Of a stretch of DNA of 64,000 nt, positions 34,273-42,947 are shown piece by piece (the first letter of the stretch is position 1; each line of letters begins with the position of its first letter). Source of the stretch: WJJR01 sp964440935 (GTDB taxonomy: Bacteria; Zixibacteria; MSB-5A5; WJJR01); contig CAYTTY010000013.1 of the NCBI GenBank assembly GCA_964440935.1, positions 24,601 to 88,600 on the forward strand, written 5' to 3'. Made by a program: the position numbers and the translations under genes. The notes under the pieces are model-generated. The model saw nothing but the letters and a program-made list of their open reading frames with translations. It was not told the origin of the DNA and did no database searches.

Positions 34273-34635
34273 TCACTCACTCAGATCTGGACGCAACGCA
34301 ATCGTATCGCCGAGATACACGTGACGAATCTGCGGACGCGTCCGTCCGGATTCGATATGCATTAATACACGTATCACACGGGGCAGTTGATTGGGAACAT
34401 CCATTTCCTGTGCGCCAAGCAACGGCACATCGGTCCAGCCGAGATCCCGCGCGGCAGCCGCCGGGTAAGCGGCGGTGAGCTCGACGGTGGTCGTAAAAAA
34501 GATCGAGATAATCTGCTCCTCAACCAAATCGTTTGCAGTCACCATTGTGCGCAGCAGGTCCTGAGTGGCAGTCCGAATAGCCTCCGTTGAATTGGATGAG
34601 GCTTGCACCGCGCCTCGGACTCCGCACACTGGCAT
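34273..34635 (-). CDS. aroH: Chorismate mutase, AroH type
   Basis: 120 residues, the size of the monofunctional Bacillus-type trimeric chorismate mutase. Landmarks: 'CGVRGAVQASSNSTEAI' at the start, 'IFFTTTVELTAAYPAAAAR', 'LLGAQEMDVPNQLPRVIRVL', and 'IRHVYLGDTIALRPDL' at the end with the active-site Arg and Tyr. It converts chorismate to prephenate for the downstream tyrA. It lies 24 bp after the barrel gene on the same strand. Confidence 0.94.
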   Translation of the reverse strand: MPVCGVRGAVQASSNSTEAIRTATQDLLRTMVTANDLVEEQIISIFFTTTVELTAAYPAAAARDLGWTDVPLLGAQEMDVPNQLPRVIRVLMHIESGRTRPQIRHVYLGDTIALRPDLSE

Positions 34636-34659
34636 TAATTGAACCCTGTTCTGTTGGCG

Positions 34660-36699
34660 CTAGTCGGTGAATTGCCAAGCGATCCCGAAGCGCATCCGTT
34701 GTACCGCAAGGTCACCGCCGCTTTCAGTACGATACGGGAAATTGGTAACGTTTTGTAGCGAATAATGGAACGTGAAACTTTGCATACGCGCGCTGGCGGA
34801 CACATCCCAACGAACCACGTGAGGGGAACTCTCATACAGTGTCACGGGGTAACGCGAGTCCCCATACCACCACAACAGAGTCGAGTTGAGGCGAATGTCA
34901 ATATTATAGCGCAGTTTGGGGGCAATCCATGACAACACCCAGGATACTGCATGAGGATTGTATTCGGTCAATTCTTCATGATTGAGGTCTTCGGCATACT
35001 TAAAGGCGTAGTTGAACCAGGTGGCGAACTTCCATGGCAATGATGTTGACATCGTGACCGCCGCGCCGACATGGCGCGCATCGCGGGACACCGGCGTGGA
35101 AATGGTCGCATCGTTCGTGGACGAGAGAGTCTCATCCCAAGTGGTGTAATTCTCAACATATCCGGCCTTCGCCGTCACACCGAATTCGAACGCGCCCGCG
35201 GTGTCCGCCTCATGTACCAGTGATAGAGACACGTCGTTGCGCCATTCGGCATCGAGGGCAGGATTGCCGACTTCGGCGTAATTGAGGGTCAATCCCCCGG
35301 TAATGGGATAGTCGCGATACGTGTCGAGGCGATCGAACAGGTTCGGAATGATGCGCGAACGTTGAATACGCACGCCGGGACGCAGGTCGGCGACAGTCGG
35401 CGGCAATGCCAACGCAAACGAACCTTCCGGCGCGGGGGGATCGGTATCCCAATCGGACATCGTCCAATCGACCGCCGCGTCAGTCTGTTCACCGACCACA
35501 AATGATTTCGTACCGGTAACGCTCACCCCCCAACGGGATGGCTCATCGTCTTCAATCTCCAATGTTTCGAGTATGGCGCGAGCATCGATCAACCAGCCGC
35601 GCAGCATGTACCGTGTCCACAGATCGAAGCGGTCGGAGTGTGTCACGAGCTTGTATCCCGATCCGGATTCTCGGATGTCGTGTTTGCCCCGTTGCCGAGT
35701 CAATCCGGCAATCCAGGGCCAGACACGACCGGTTGAGTCGGTCGGACGGTAGACGGTGCCTTCGAGGACGTATAAGAGATCGTCGCGTACGGGAACTACG
35801 GATGAGAACGGCGCCGGAGGTGGACGAAACGACTGATCGCGAAACTGATTGAAACGGAAATTCCAGAAGAGATTCTCGCCGACAGGTCCGACCACTCTCA
35901 GTCGTAGATTACGGCTGTCGTAGTTTTGATTGAACGACGTTCCATTGTTCTCGTAGAAGCCGAAGCCCAAGTCGATTCCAAATCCGGGCGCGAACAGGCG
36001 GCGGAACGTCCCCTGCGAATAGGTTTCTCCGTAATAGCCTTGCCTGAGGAAATACGACGAGCGCGCATGGTACGGCCAATCGGTTTCACGCTCCAAATAC
36101 AAATGCTCGCGCATCGTGAGAGAATCGTAGAGGAACACCGGGACGACATTCAGATCGGCGCGCGCCGACTGTGGAAAACCGAGACGCAGCCAATCAAAAG
36201 ACTCACCCGCGTCGTCGACCCACCACTGCCTGCGGTCGACCAATCCCCAACGTGACGAGTAACGTGTTGCTCCCGGACCGGCCGCATTGTTGACATCAAC
36301 CGTCGGTTGCAACACGAGCCAACCCGCCAAGTCGACTGTGGCCAGATCGCGTGGCGAGGGTAGGCTTGGTTGAAATGGTTCCCGGATACGCCGAATTGTC
36401 TGACGCGTCGAATCGAATAATGTCTCGATGGCCCGAAAATCACGCACGCGGATGGGCTCGGTGGTGTCTGCGTCGGCCGTATCGCCACGTATCGTTGCCA
36501 AGAGAGAGTCGAATCGCGTGCGGTCTTCGTCGGCTTTCAGGGGAGGTGATGGAGGGCCGTGCAGGCGATCCGGCATGATCAGTGAATCCGCTGGGGGGGC
36601 TGTGTCGGTGGTATCGGCACGTGCAGTGGCGGTCAGACCAAGGACAATGACAGACAGAACGACAGCCAGCATAAACAGCCGTGTGATTCGCCCTCTCAC
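34660..36699 (-). CDS. Outer-membrane beta-barrel protein (TonB-receptor-like barrel)
   Basis: About 679 residues from the GTG at 36699; this start gives a proper signal peptide ('RGRITRLFMLAVVLSVIVLG'). A longer frame to 37098 would run into the next gene. A ~100-residue Asp/Pro-rich leader is followed by many alternating beta-strands with aromatic girdles ('RLRVVGPVGENLFWNFRFNQ', 'WKFATWFNYAFKYAEDL'). The C-terminus ends in an aromatic-hydrophobic strand ('MRFGIAWQFTD'). I see no plug domain, so it is a barrel without clear TonB dependence. An ECF-type S component is next door, which suggests a coupled outer-membrane uptake route (inference). The start codon lies in a half-copy of repeat family G. 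Confidence 0.75.
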   Translation of the reverse strand: MRGRITRLFMLAVVLSVIVLGLTATARADTTDTAPPADSLIMPDRLHGPPSPPLKADEDRTRFDSLLATIRGDTADADTTEPIRVRDFRAIETLFDSTRQTIRRIREPFQPSLPSPRDLATVDLAGWLVLQPTVDVNNAAGPGATRYSSRWGLVDRRQWWVDDAGESFDWLRLGFPQSARADLNVVPVFLYDSLTMREHLYLERETDWPYHARSSYFLRQGYYGETYSQGTFRRLFAPGFGIDLGFGFYENNGTSFNQNYDSRNLRLRVVGPVGENLFWNFRFNQFRDQSFRPPPAPFSSVVPVRDDLLYVLEGTVYRPTDSTGRVWPWIAGLTRQRGKHDIRESGSGYKLVTHSDRFDLWTRYMLRGWLIDARAILETLEIEDDEPSRWGVSVTGTKSFVVGEQTDAAVDWTMSDWDTDPPAPEGSFALALPPTVADLRPGVRIQRSRIIPNLFDRLDTYRDYPITGGLTLNYAEVGNPALDAEWRNDVSLSLVHEADTAGAFEFGVTAKAGYVENYTTWDETLSSTNDATISTPVSRDARHVGAAVTMSTSLPWKFATWFNYAFKYAEDLNHEELTEYNPHAVSWVLSWIAPKLRYNIDIRLNSTLLWWYGDSRYPVTLYESSPHVVRWDVSASARMQSFTFHYSLQNVTNFPYRTESGGDLAVQRMRFGIAWQFTD

Positions 36700-36722
36700 C
36701 CCAACCCTCTTCCCTGAGGGGA
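36693..36722. repeat. Half-copy of repeat family G
   Basis: CCCTCTCACCCCAACCCTCT resembles one arm of the inverted repeat at 55413-55569 (CCCTCACCCTAACCCTCTCC). It overlaps the probable GTG start and ribosome-binding region of the barrel gene. Confidence 0.5.
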
Positions 36723-36821
36723 CAGGAAACAGACTACCAAGTGCTCGATGATACGTCAGCACGCTAGGACCGTTCGCCACACGAGCTATCGACTGACGCC
36801 CCCATGGTAACTGGCCACACG

Positions 36822-37370
36822 TCAGGCCACGGGGGGTTCGACGACGCTGGTCGACCGAAGAAACCATCGCCGGAGAATCGGAAAGACCGTGAGAAACAGC
36901 AATGCATTTGATGCGATGTGGACACCGGCGAATGGCACAGCGGCGAACATGACCGGCCAAAACGGTCCGATAGAGACGGCCAGGGCCAAATTGGTCAGCA
37001 GATCGAAGATGATCGTGACCCCGATTCCGGCCCCCACAATGATCGCCACCGTCATCTTGCGCGACCACTCGCTGCGATTGTCCAACCGTCCGATCCATCC
37101 CCCCACCATTCCCACAATCATCATAGAGACGATTTGGGCGACCCAGACGGGTACAATCGGGGGGCCAAATGGATTAATCGTGGCGTAGAGCGCCTCACCG
37201 GCGGCGCCGACGAAGGCGCCCCACGGCACACCGTAGGCGTAGCCGACGGCAAAAAACGCCAGTGTGAGCGGTTCCACATTGGGGATGCCGACCAGCGGAT
37301 ACTTCAAGGCAAAAGCGGCGGCCACCAGACCGCCGCTCATCGTCAATCGTCGGATCGCTTGATGGTTCAC
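36822..37370 (-). CDS. ECF-transporter S-component-like membrane protein
   Basis: 182 residues with about five or six membrane helices. The pattern 'LVAAAFALKYPLVGIPNVEPLTLAF' (read as two helices), 'GVPWGAFVGAAGEALYATINPFGPP', and a C-terminal helix pair resembles substrate-specific S components of energy-coupling-factor importers. The short conserved acidic and aromatic residues in the second helix are typical; the ligand is unknown. The ATG overlaps the stop of the upstream metalloprotease gene by 4 bp, so the two are co-translated. No ECF A or T subunits lie in this window. Confidence 0.7.
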   Translation of the reverse strand: MNHQAIRRLTMSGGLVAAAFALKYPLVGIPNVEPLTLAFFAVGYAYGVPWGAFVGAAGEALYATINPFGPPIVPVWVAQIVSMMIVGMVGGWIGRLDNRSEWSRKMTVAIIVGAGIGVTIIFDLLTNLALAVSIGPFWPVMFAAVPFAGVHIASNALLFLTVFPILRRWFLRSTSVVEPPVA

Positions 37371-39259
37371 TCGTCGTTGATCACCGCGACTTTAACAACC
37401 TCTTCCTTATCCCCAATCTTGACCAGTGCCAGATAGATGCCACTCGCCACACGTTGATTGTCGCGATTGACACCCGCCCAACGCAACCGCGTTTTGCCCA
37501 GCGACACGTTGGATTTGGCCATGCCATCCTCAGGACCACCGCGAACGAGTTGGCCCGACGGCGTGTAGATATACATACTCACGTCAGTGGGTTCCGCGAG
37601 CGAGACTTCGACTTCAAAGACCGATTTACCGGTCCCCGCCGTCAGGTTCAGTGGATTCGAATAAATCTTGTGGATCGCCGATACATTTGCAGACGTCGTT
37701 AGAGTGTCCGGCACTTCGAAGCTGTACGCAATTTCACGATCGAGTACGTCTTGCTTCGGTTCATTCTTGAACGGCGAAACAACAACGAGAATCTCATCAT
37801 ACTGCGACCACAACGGAACAACCGCTCCACCAATCAAATCGCGCGTATACGTGATATCGGGAGGAAGACCGCCGCGAAGGCCTGCGGTCACGACCATCCA
37901 CTCGTTGAAATCGGAGTCGAGAAGGAAATTGAAATCCTCGGTTCCCAGACCGGTGATGAACCGGAAGTAGGACCCGCTCAACTCATCCGGACTGGGATAG
38001 CCAAAATCGGAGGATGATCCTTCAACCGGATAGGTGCTTCGCGTCTGAATGTAGCGTGACGGGATCGTGTCGTATGCCGCTCCCTCTTCAAAACCCCACG
38101 GCTCGGCCCGTGGACCGGTGTGATAATTCCAGACAAGAAACTCCGCCCAGGCCTCGGCGAACGACGAGCCGCGTGCCATCAGGGCTTCATCAAACGCCTC
38201 AAAGGTGTTGAACCCTTGCTTGGATCCGCAGATCTCCCAAACGTCGGCCATCACACTTTCATCGTAGCGCTCGTGCAAAAACAGGCCAAAGACTGCCGAG
38301 CCATAGCAGTGCAGAATCTCCTCAATGGACCCGGAACCGGCACTCGGCACGAAGACCCGTAGCGACAGCCAGGGCTTCAGATAGAAAAACTCGAGGTAGT
38401 TGTAATAGTCATTGACGTGGTCGAAGCAGACATCTTCGAGATACGTGGACGTCAATTCAAAGAACCAACTGTAGGGCCGCAGCTCGCCACGCAGTTCGCG
38501 GAACTCGGCTTCGACAGCATCATACGACCATTGAATCGCGTGGTGAAACTCGTGTGCAACTGTGACCGCCATCGCATCAAAGGGACGATCCCGGTATCCT
38601 TGAATCTGTGAAAAATCGCTGTTCAACTCAAGATAGCTGGTTTGCCGGGCGGCGGCACCGCCGGGCGCCGGCCCGACAATTTCTTCCGGCCAGGTGATCC
38701 CATAAAACAGGCTGCCCAAGTTGCGAAAGTAGATATCATAACGCGGATCCTGCGAGGGATTACCCTCCTGATCCGAGACTGGGAAGATGAAACCCATTTC
38801 GGTGATCTGCTTCGCAACCACCGTATCGACAAAGTCCGCGCATCTCAAAACATACACGGGGATATTCCCCTCGCCAACGCCATACGACATGTCGACGGCG
38901 TGACTACCGGTACGCGTATAGTGGATGCGGAAATTCCCTTCCGGCGTATCAAAATCGTAGAACTCATCCAACTGGGGACGCGTCGTATCGACATCCGCCG
39001 CGATTTGGTTCTTCGCGGAGCGGCTCAGGTTCGGCCACGCCTGTCGGATTTCGTACACCAAGGGTGTACCGCACTTGATTGGAATTGTGGGTTCGAGGCC
39101 GGCCGCCATACCGATACGACCAAACGTTGCCCGGACACGCTCGATCAGATCACGTTCGTAGTCGCTGTCAGCGGCATATGTTGCCGGTGCGAAGCCAGCC
39201 AGAACAGTGGCTACACACACGCCGAGAAGCACACACAACACGGGGTTACGTCTGCGCAT
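37367..39259 (-). CDS. Secreted HExxH metalloprotease-like protein (MXAN_6640-like) with C-terminal FlgD-type sorting domain
   Basis: 630 residues from the ATG at 39259 (AAGGAA upstream), with signal peptide 'MRRRNPVLCVLLGVCV'. The zinc-protease motif is 'VAHEFHHAIQWSYDA', with a downstream Glu in 'FFELTSTYLEDV' as likely third ligand. The C-terminal ~80 residues form a beta domain ('DVSMYIYTPSGQLV', 'LRWAGVNRDNQRVASGIYLA') like FlgD-Ig or type-IX-style tails, common on exported proteins of FCB bacteria. Probably an exported peptidase; the substrate is unknown. It starts the run leading into the S component and barrel genes. Confidence 0.85.
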   Translation of the reverse strand: MRRRNPVLCVLLGVCVATVLAGFAPATYAADSDYERDLIERVRATFGRIGMAAGLEPTIPIKCGTPLVYEIRQAWPNLSRSAKNQIAADVDTTRPQLDEFYDFDTPEGNFRIHYTRTGSHAVDMSYGVGEGNIPVYVLRCADFVDTVVAKQITEMGFIFPVSDQEGNPSQDPRYDIYFRNLGSLFYGITWPEEIVGPAPGGAAARQTSYLELNSDFSQIQGYRDRPFDAMAVTVAHEFHHAIQWSYDAVEAEFRELRGELRPYSWFFELTSTYLEDVCFDHVNDYYNYLEFFYLKPWLSLRVFVPSAGSGSIEEILHCYGSAVFGLFLHERYDESVMADVWEICGSKQGFNTFEAFDEALMARGSSFAEAWAEFLVWNYHTGPRAEPWGFEEGAAYDTIPSRYIQTRSTYPVEGSSSDFGYPSPDELSGSYFRFITGLGTEDFNFLLDSDFNEWMVVTAGLRGGLPPDITYTRDLIGGAVVPLWSQYDEILVVVSPFKNEPKQDVLDREIAYSFEVPDTLTTSANVSAIHKIYSNPLNLTAGTGKSVFEVEVSLAEPTDVSMYIYTPSGQLVRGGPEDGMAKSNVSLGKTRLRWAGVNRDNQRVASGIYLALVKIGDKEEVVKVAVINDE

Positions 39260-39338
39260 TGAGAGCAATTCCTTCCACGGATGGGCAACCTGGGGGCTGC
39301 CTGTCGGACAACTGGAGGATGGAGTTTGGCGGAGAACT

Positions 39339-40877
39339 CTACCCTTCGATCTTCTGGTGCACGATTCGAAGCACCTCATCCTTTAAACTGGCACCGCTTT
39401 GTTCGAGTTCCCTCATATGATGCAATTTCTCATTGGCATACGCTTCGTCGCCGAATCCCATGAGGTTAATCTTCACATTGAGTCCGGCGCCGATGATCGC
39501 CGTTTGGGCCATTTCGGCCCCCACTCCGGCATCCGATACTGAATTCACATTCCCTTTTTCGGCACAGGTCTTGGCCAGTTCAAGGACGCGTTTGGCGGTG
39601 GTCATGACCTCAAGGGGAACAGCAACCGCATGGCGGGTGGCTTCATCGAGCGCCTGGTTTCGTTTCTCCTGCTCTTCTTCCGTGTCTTTCAGCATCTTAC
39701 GGGCTCGCATGATGCCGTCGAAGGCCTCGGCGTCGCGGTCGACCAGTTCGGTGAGGCGCTTGCGAAGATCTTCGGATTCGGCGAGGACGCCCTCCATTTC
39801 CTCGGCGACATCGGCGTATTTCTTCCGACCAATCGTGAGTCGGCAAACCATTGCACACAAACCCGCGCCCAAAGCACCAGCGGAAGCTGCGACAGAGCCG
39901 CCACCGGGGGCGGGCTCTTTGGAGGCGACGCGGTCGGCAAAGACGGTCCAACCGGAGCGCTCGGTCTGGCGCGCCTGGGCCTCCTGGAGTTTTTCCTCCA
40001 AGACCTGATTCGGAGAGAATTGCTCCAGTTGGAGATAATGCTCAGCCACATCATAGAGAGATTTCGCCGGTGTTAAGCCGACGATCTCCGAGGAGGTTAC
40101 ACGCGTTCCCCAGCGGGCGGCTTCAGACTTTACCATCTCGAAAACACGAAAGATCGGCGTCTTCTGGTAGTTAACCAGGTTCATCGAGACCTGGACACAC
40201 CCGCGGTCTTTGATTTCAAAGCCGAGGGCTTTGACAAAGCGCAGGCCACCGCCGCCGAATCGGATCGCACGCGCCACGGCACGGGCGGTGGACAGGCGAT
40301 GGGTATCCAGATAGATGTTATAGGCCACAAGGGGCATACGGGCACCGATGGCCGTGGCGCCCGCCTTGAGATTCATCGAATCGGGTCCAAAATCGGGCTT
40401 GCGGTTCTCGTCGGATTCTATCGCATCGCGGATGCCTTCATACTCGCCGCGACGCACATCAGCGAGATTTTCGCGCTCAGGACGTTGAGCGGCGGCTTCG
40501 TACAGATAGATGGGAATTCCAAGCTCCTCCCCCACCTTTTGACCCAATTGGCGCGCCAAGGCAGCACATTCGGAGAGACCCAGCCCGCTGATCGGCACGA
40601 ACGGAACCACGTCCGTCGCTCCCATCCGCGGGTGTTCCCCCTGGTGGGTGCGCATATCGATCAACTCGGAGGCTTTCTGCATCGCCAGAAACGCCGCTTG
40701 GCTGACAGCGTCGGGTTCGCCCACGAAAGTTACAACGGAGCGGTTATGGTCGGCATCCATCTCCTTGTCGAGGAGGATGACATTGTTGTTCTGCATGGCG
40801 TGTTCGATGATGGCATCGACGATCTCGGGGCGGCGTCCTTCGGAGAAATTGGGGACACATTCAACAATGGCTGGCAT
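39339..40877 (-). CDS. ftcD: Bifunctional glutamate formimidoyltransferase / formimidoyl-THF cyclodeaminase
   Basis: 512 residues in two parts. Residues 1-300 are the transferase ('VECVPNFSEGRRPEIVDAII', 'HNRSVVTFVGEP', 'GEHPRMGATDVVPFVPI'). Residues ~315-512 are the cyclodeaminase ('EPAPGGGSVAASAGALGAGL', 'DRDAEAFDGIMRARKM', 'GNVNSVSDAGVGAEM'). It moves the formimino group of N-formimidoyl-glutamate to tetrahydrofolate and releases ammonia, the end of one histidine-degradation route. The fused form matches the vertebrate FTCD layout. No hutH, hutU or hutI is in the window. Confidence 0.95.
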   Translation of the reverse strand: MPAIVECVPNFSEGRRPEIVDAIIEHAMQNNNVILLDKEMDADHNRSVVTFVGEPDAVSQAAFLAMQKASELIDMRTHQGEHPRMGATDVVPFVPISGLGLSECAALARQLGQKVGEELGIPIYLYEAAAQRPERENLADVRRGEYEGIRDAIESDENRKPDFGPDSMNLKAGATAIGARMPLVAYNIYLDTHRLSTARAVARAIRFGGGGLRFVKALGFEIKDRGCVQVSMNLVNYQKTPIFRVFEMVKSEAARWGTRVTSSEIVGLTPAKSLYDVAEHYLQLEQFSPNQVLEEKLQEAQARQTERSGWTVFADRVASKEPAPGGGSVAASAGALGAGLCAMVCRLTIGRKKYADVAEEMEGVLAESEDLRKRLTELVDRDAEAFDGIMRARKMLKDTEEEQEKRNQALDEATRHAVAVPLEVMTTAKRVLELAKTCAEKGNVNSVSDAGVGAEMAQTAIIGAGLNVKINLMGFGDEAYANEKLHHMRELEQSGASLKDEVLRIVHQKIEG

Positions 40878-41217
40878 ATCGGGGTGACCTCACTTTCGTT
40901 CGATTTCGGTACATCGAGTCAAGATTGGGAAGATAACCTAACTTGTCGTCGGGATCAACGGGTAGCGTATGGGACTGCAGAGAGAATTGTGCATACGGAA
41001 CGGGGCTATGCCAGTTTCGGCAACTCGTGCGGTTGACGGGTCGATCAACCAGCTCTATCTAAGCAGGCCGCTTGGAGTAATGCCACGTGCTATGGCGTCT
41101 CTTGTTGGGATCTTGGGTATTCGCCCCGCGGGTGTGTTTGCCGAGCAGATTGGTTTGAGGAGGGTTCCACCCGCCCCCGGAATGTCTCTCATTAAACCGA
41201 AGGGCTGGATCAGGTTT
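40878..41217. other. Intergenic stretch without recognisable gene
   Basis: 340 bp upstream of ftcD. I see no supported reading frame, hairpin or known motif. It ends where the REP-type inverted end of a decayed RAYT unit begins. Confidence 0.6.
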
Positions 41218-41350
41218 GCCGGGTGCCCCACAGTTCTACTGTGGGAACCTATACATTCACTGTTCGCTCAACCAAACACATAGTCGTCTGTTGTCAAAGG
41301 AATATCGCGACGTCCGTGATGCCAATTGTAGCTTGACCATTCCCAATCCG
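41218..41350 (-). mobile_element. Remnant of a RAYT (REP-associated transposase) unit, 3' end only
   Basis: A REP palindrome (GGGTGCCCCACAG and its partner CTGTGGG, 41218-41247) is followed by sequence matching the C-terminus of the complete RAYT at 53266. The remnant reads 'WEWSSYNWHHGRRDIPLTTDD' (41271-41333) against 'WPWSSYNWYHGRRDVPLAIDD'. The catalytic HUH and Tyr parts are missing. It is fused in frame to the broken beta-helix gene upstream. Confidence 0.75.
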
Positions 41351-41352
41351 AA

Positions 41353-41627
41353 GCACGGGTGCCCCTGACGCCCTCGTCAGGGTTTACAGCCGGGTACCCC
41401 ACAATTCTACTGTGGGTGATGTCGCAATCGCAACGATGTCGCCCGATTGACCCGTCTCCGTTCGAGAACATCATGCAACGTATCAGGGCAAGCGCGTGAC
41501 CGGGTGAGTCGATGAGTCCGGGCCACACAATCATTTCATTTGGAAGATCATCGAACCGGAGTGGCGACTCCGTGGAGGAACACGTGAGTCGATTAAACCC
41601 TGACGAGGGCGTCAGGGGCACCCGTGC
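41353..41627. repeat. REP cassette C: 275 bp with 34-bp perfect inverted ends
   Basis: Positions 41353-41386 and 41594-41627 are exact reverse complements (GCACGGGTGCCCCTGACG... and its partner). Each end is itself palindromic (CCCTGACG/CGTCAGGG). The interior is unique apart from a CCACA..TGTGG palindrome at 41393. It lies inside a decayed beta-helix gene. Confidence 0.8.
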
Positions 41628-41894
41628 CGTATCGACACTGATCAACTCGACGCCTTGAAGAGTCGTGCCCAGTGCACCAACCCTGGAGCGAACTACCAGG
41701 TTCTTCGCCTGTATCACCGCTGTCTTCGCGTAGTCATCCGGTTCCACTTCGACTGTATCGCCGTCCGAGGCTTCAGTGATCGCCAGCGCAATCGTGGCAT
41801 AGTCAGTGGGAACGACCAGAACGGTGGCATGTGAGTGCCTGGCGGCACCCAGTAGGAGGCAGATGGTCAGTGCCAGCCATAGGGATTGTCGAAT
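41628..41894 (-). pseudogene. Start of a secreted right-handed beta-helix protein, start codon lost and 3' part replaced
   Basis: The - strand frame from 41894 reads a signal peptide ('RQSLWLALTICLLLGAA'). The classic N-terminus of parallel beta-helix proteins follows ('VPTDYATIALAITEASDGDT', then 'AKNLVVRSRVGALGTTLQG'). No ATG, GTG or TTG opens it: GGAG at good spacing precedes ATT where ATG is expected. After ~80 codons the frame runs into cassette C and the RAYT remnant. I infer a beta-helix gene destroyed by repeat insertion and point mutation. The frame stays open to 41268, so a chimeric peptide could in theory be made from the GTG at 41747. Confidence 0.7.
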
Positions 41895-42089
41895 GGGAAC
41901 TCCGGACGTGGCGACCTCGCGGGCCGGAGATGACGTTGCTGCTGCCCCCCCCCTAATTTACCTTCGTCTACCCTCCGGTCAATGGCCTCTAAAATGAAGT
42001 CTGTCACGATCTGTGTCGTTTGGGTGCGGTGCACAAACTCTAAAGCTGTCGTTACTCGCGTTCGATATGTCAAGTGGGAGGAACTGATC

Positions 42090-42617
42090 ATGATGCGCAA
42101 GATGCTCTCAGGTGTGGGCGTGGTGATGTGTTGTTTTGCGGTCACCACGTGTTCCCAACAGCCGATGGAATTCACTGAGGTCGCCCGCTTCCCGATCGAT
42201 GATATGAACGGAGTGCTGACGACCACCGATGTTGAACTCGATCAGTCGACGATGGCCGATGGAAACGCGTCGCTGAAGATTGTCAGCACGGAACCGCGTA
42301 CTGTTCGTCTGTTCGAAGTGCAGAACCCAAGGATCGACGACGCGCGTTTGGTCTACCGTGCTAAACTGCGAACGGCCGATGTGTCGGGACGCGTGTATCT
42401 GGAAATGCTCTGCCACTTCCCTGGGATGGGCGAATTCTTCTCACGCGGCTTGGAACATCCGCTTTCGGGCAGCACGGAGTGGAGCACCGAAGAGACACTC
42501 TTCTTCCTCCAACCGGGTGAACGTCCGGATCGCGTGTCGCTCAATCTGGTCATCGAGGGTTCGGGTACGGCCTGGATAGATGATGTGGAGCTCCTCAAAG
42601 CACCGTTGGACATGTGA
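42090..42617 (+). CDS. Lipoprotein with carbohydrate-binding-like beta domain
   Basis: 175 residues from the ATG at 42090, preceded by GGGAGG; a second ATG follows at once. The signal peptide ends in the lipobox 'FAVTTC', giving lipidation at Cys ~18. The remainder is a jelly-roll-like beta domain ('ADGNASLKIVSTEPRTVRLF', 'GSGTAWIDDVELLKAP') typical of carbohydrate-binding modules. No catalytic domain is attached, so binding alone is inferred. It diverges from the decayed beta-helix gene. Confidence 0.75.
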   Translation: MMRKMLSGVGVVMCCFAVTTCSQQPMEFTEVARFPIDDMNGVLTTTDVELDQSTMADGNASLKIVSTEPRTVRLFEVQNPRIDDARLVYRAKLRTADVSGRVYLEMLCHFPGMGEFFSRGLEHPLSGSTEWSTEETLFFLQPGERPDRVSLNLVIEGSGTAWIDDVELLKAPLDM

Positions 42618-42947
42618 TGCTCAACTCCCGGAACCAGGCGTCAGACATGTCAGTCCTCCTATGCTGTGAGTAGAGATTCCCGGAAATCGAGTCGGGTGCC
42701 GTTCGGCGCTATGGGCGGGTTGTGTCAGTGTAGAACTTCGGAGAGTCTCCCACGCAGACAGGCGCCCTCACCCACGAGCGTGCATCCAACAGACCACGAA
42801 TAGCCGGCGGAAGTGTGTGCATCGGCGCGCCTCACCGTACCCACAGACGTCTGAATAATGTCAATTTGCTCAACCAGTCCGCCCCTTTCCCTTGATTTGG
42901 CGTTATTTTATGAGTAAATGATCGTTCATCGTGTGAGGTGGTGCGCT
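42618..42947. other. Intergenic stretch without recognisable gene
   Basis: 330 bp between two + strand lipoprotein genes. No reading frame, strong hairpin or repeat is seen. It must contain the promoter of the thioredoxin-fold gene, but none is convincing. Confidence 0.5.
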
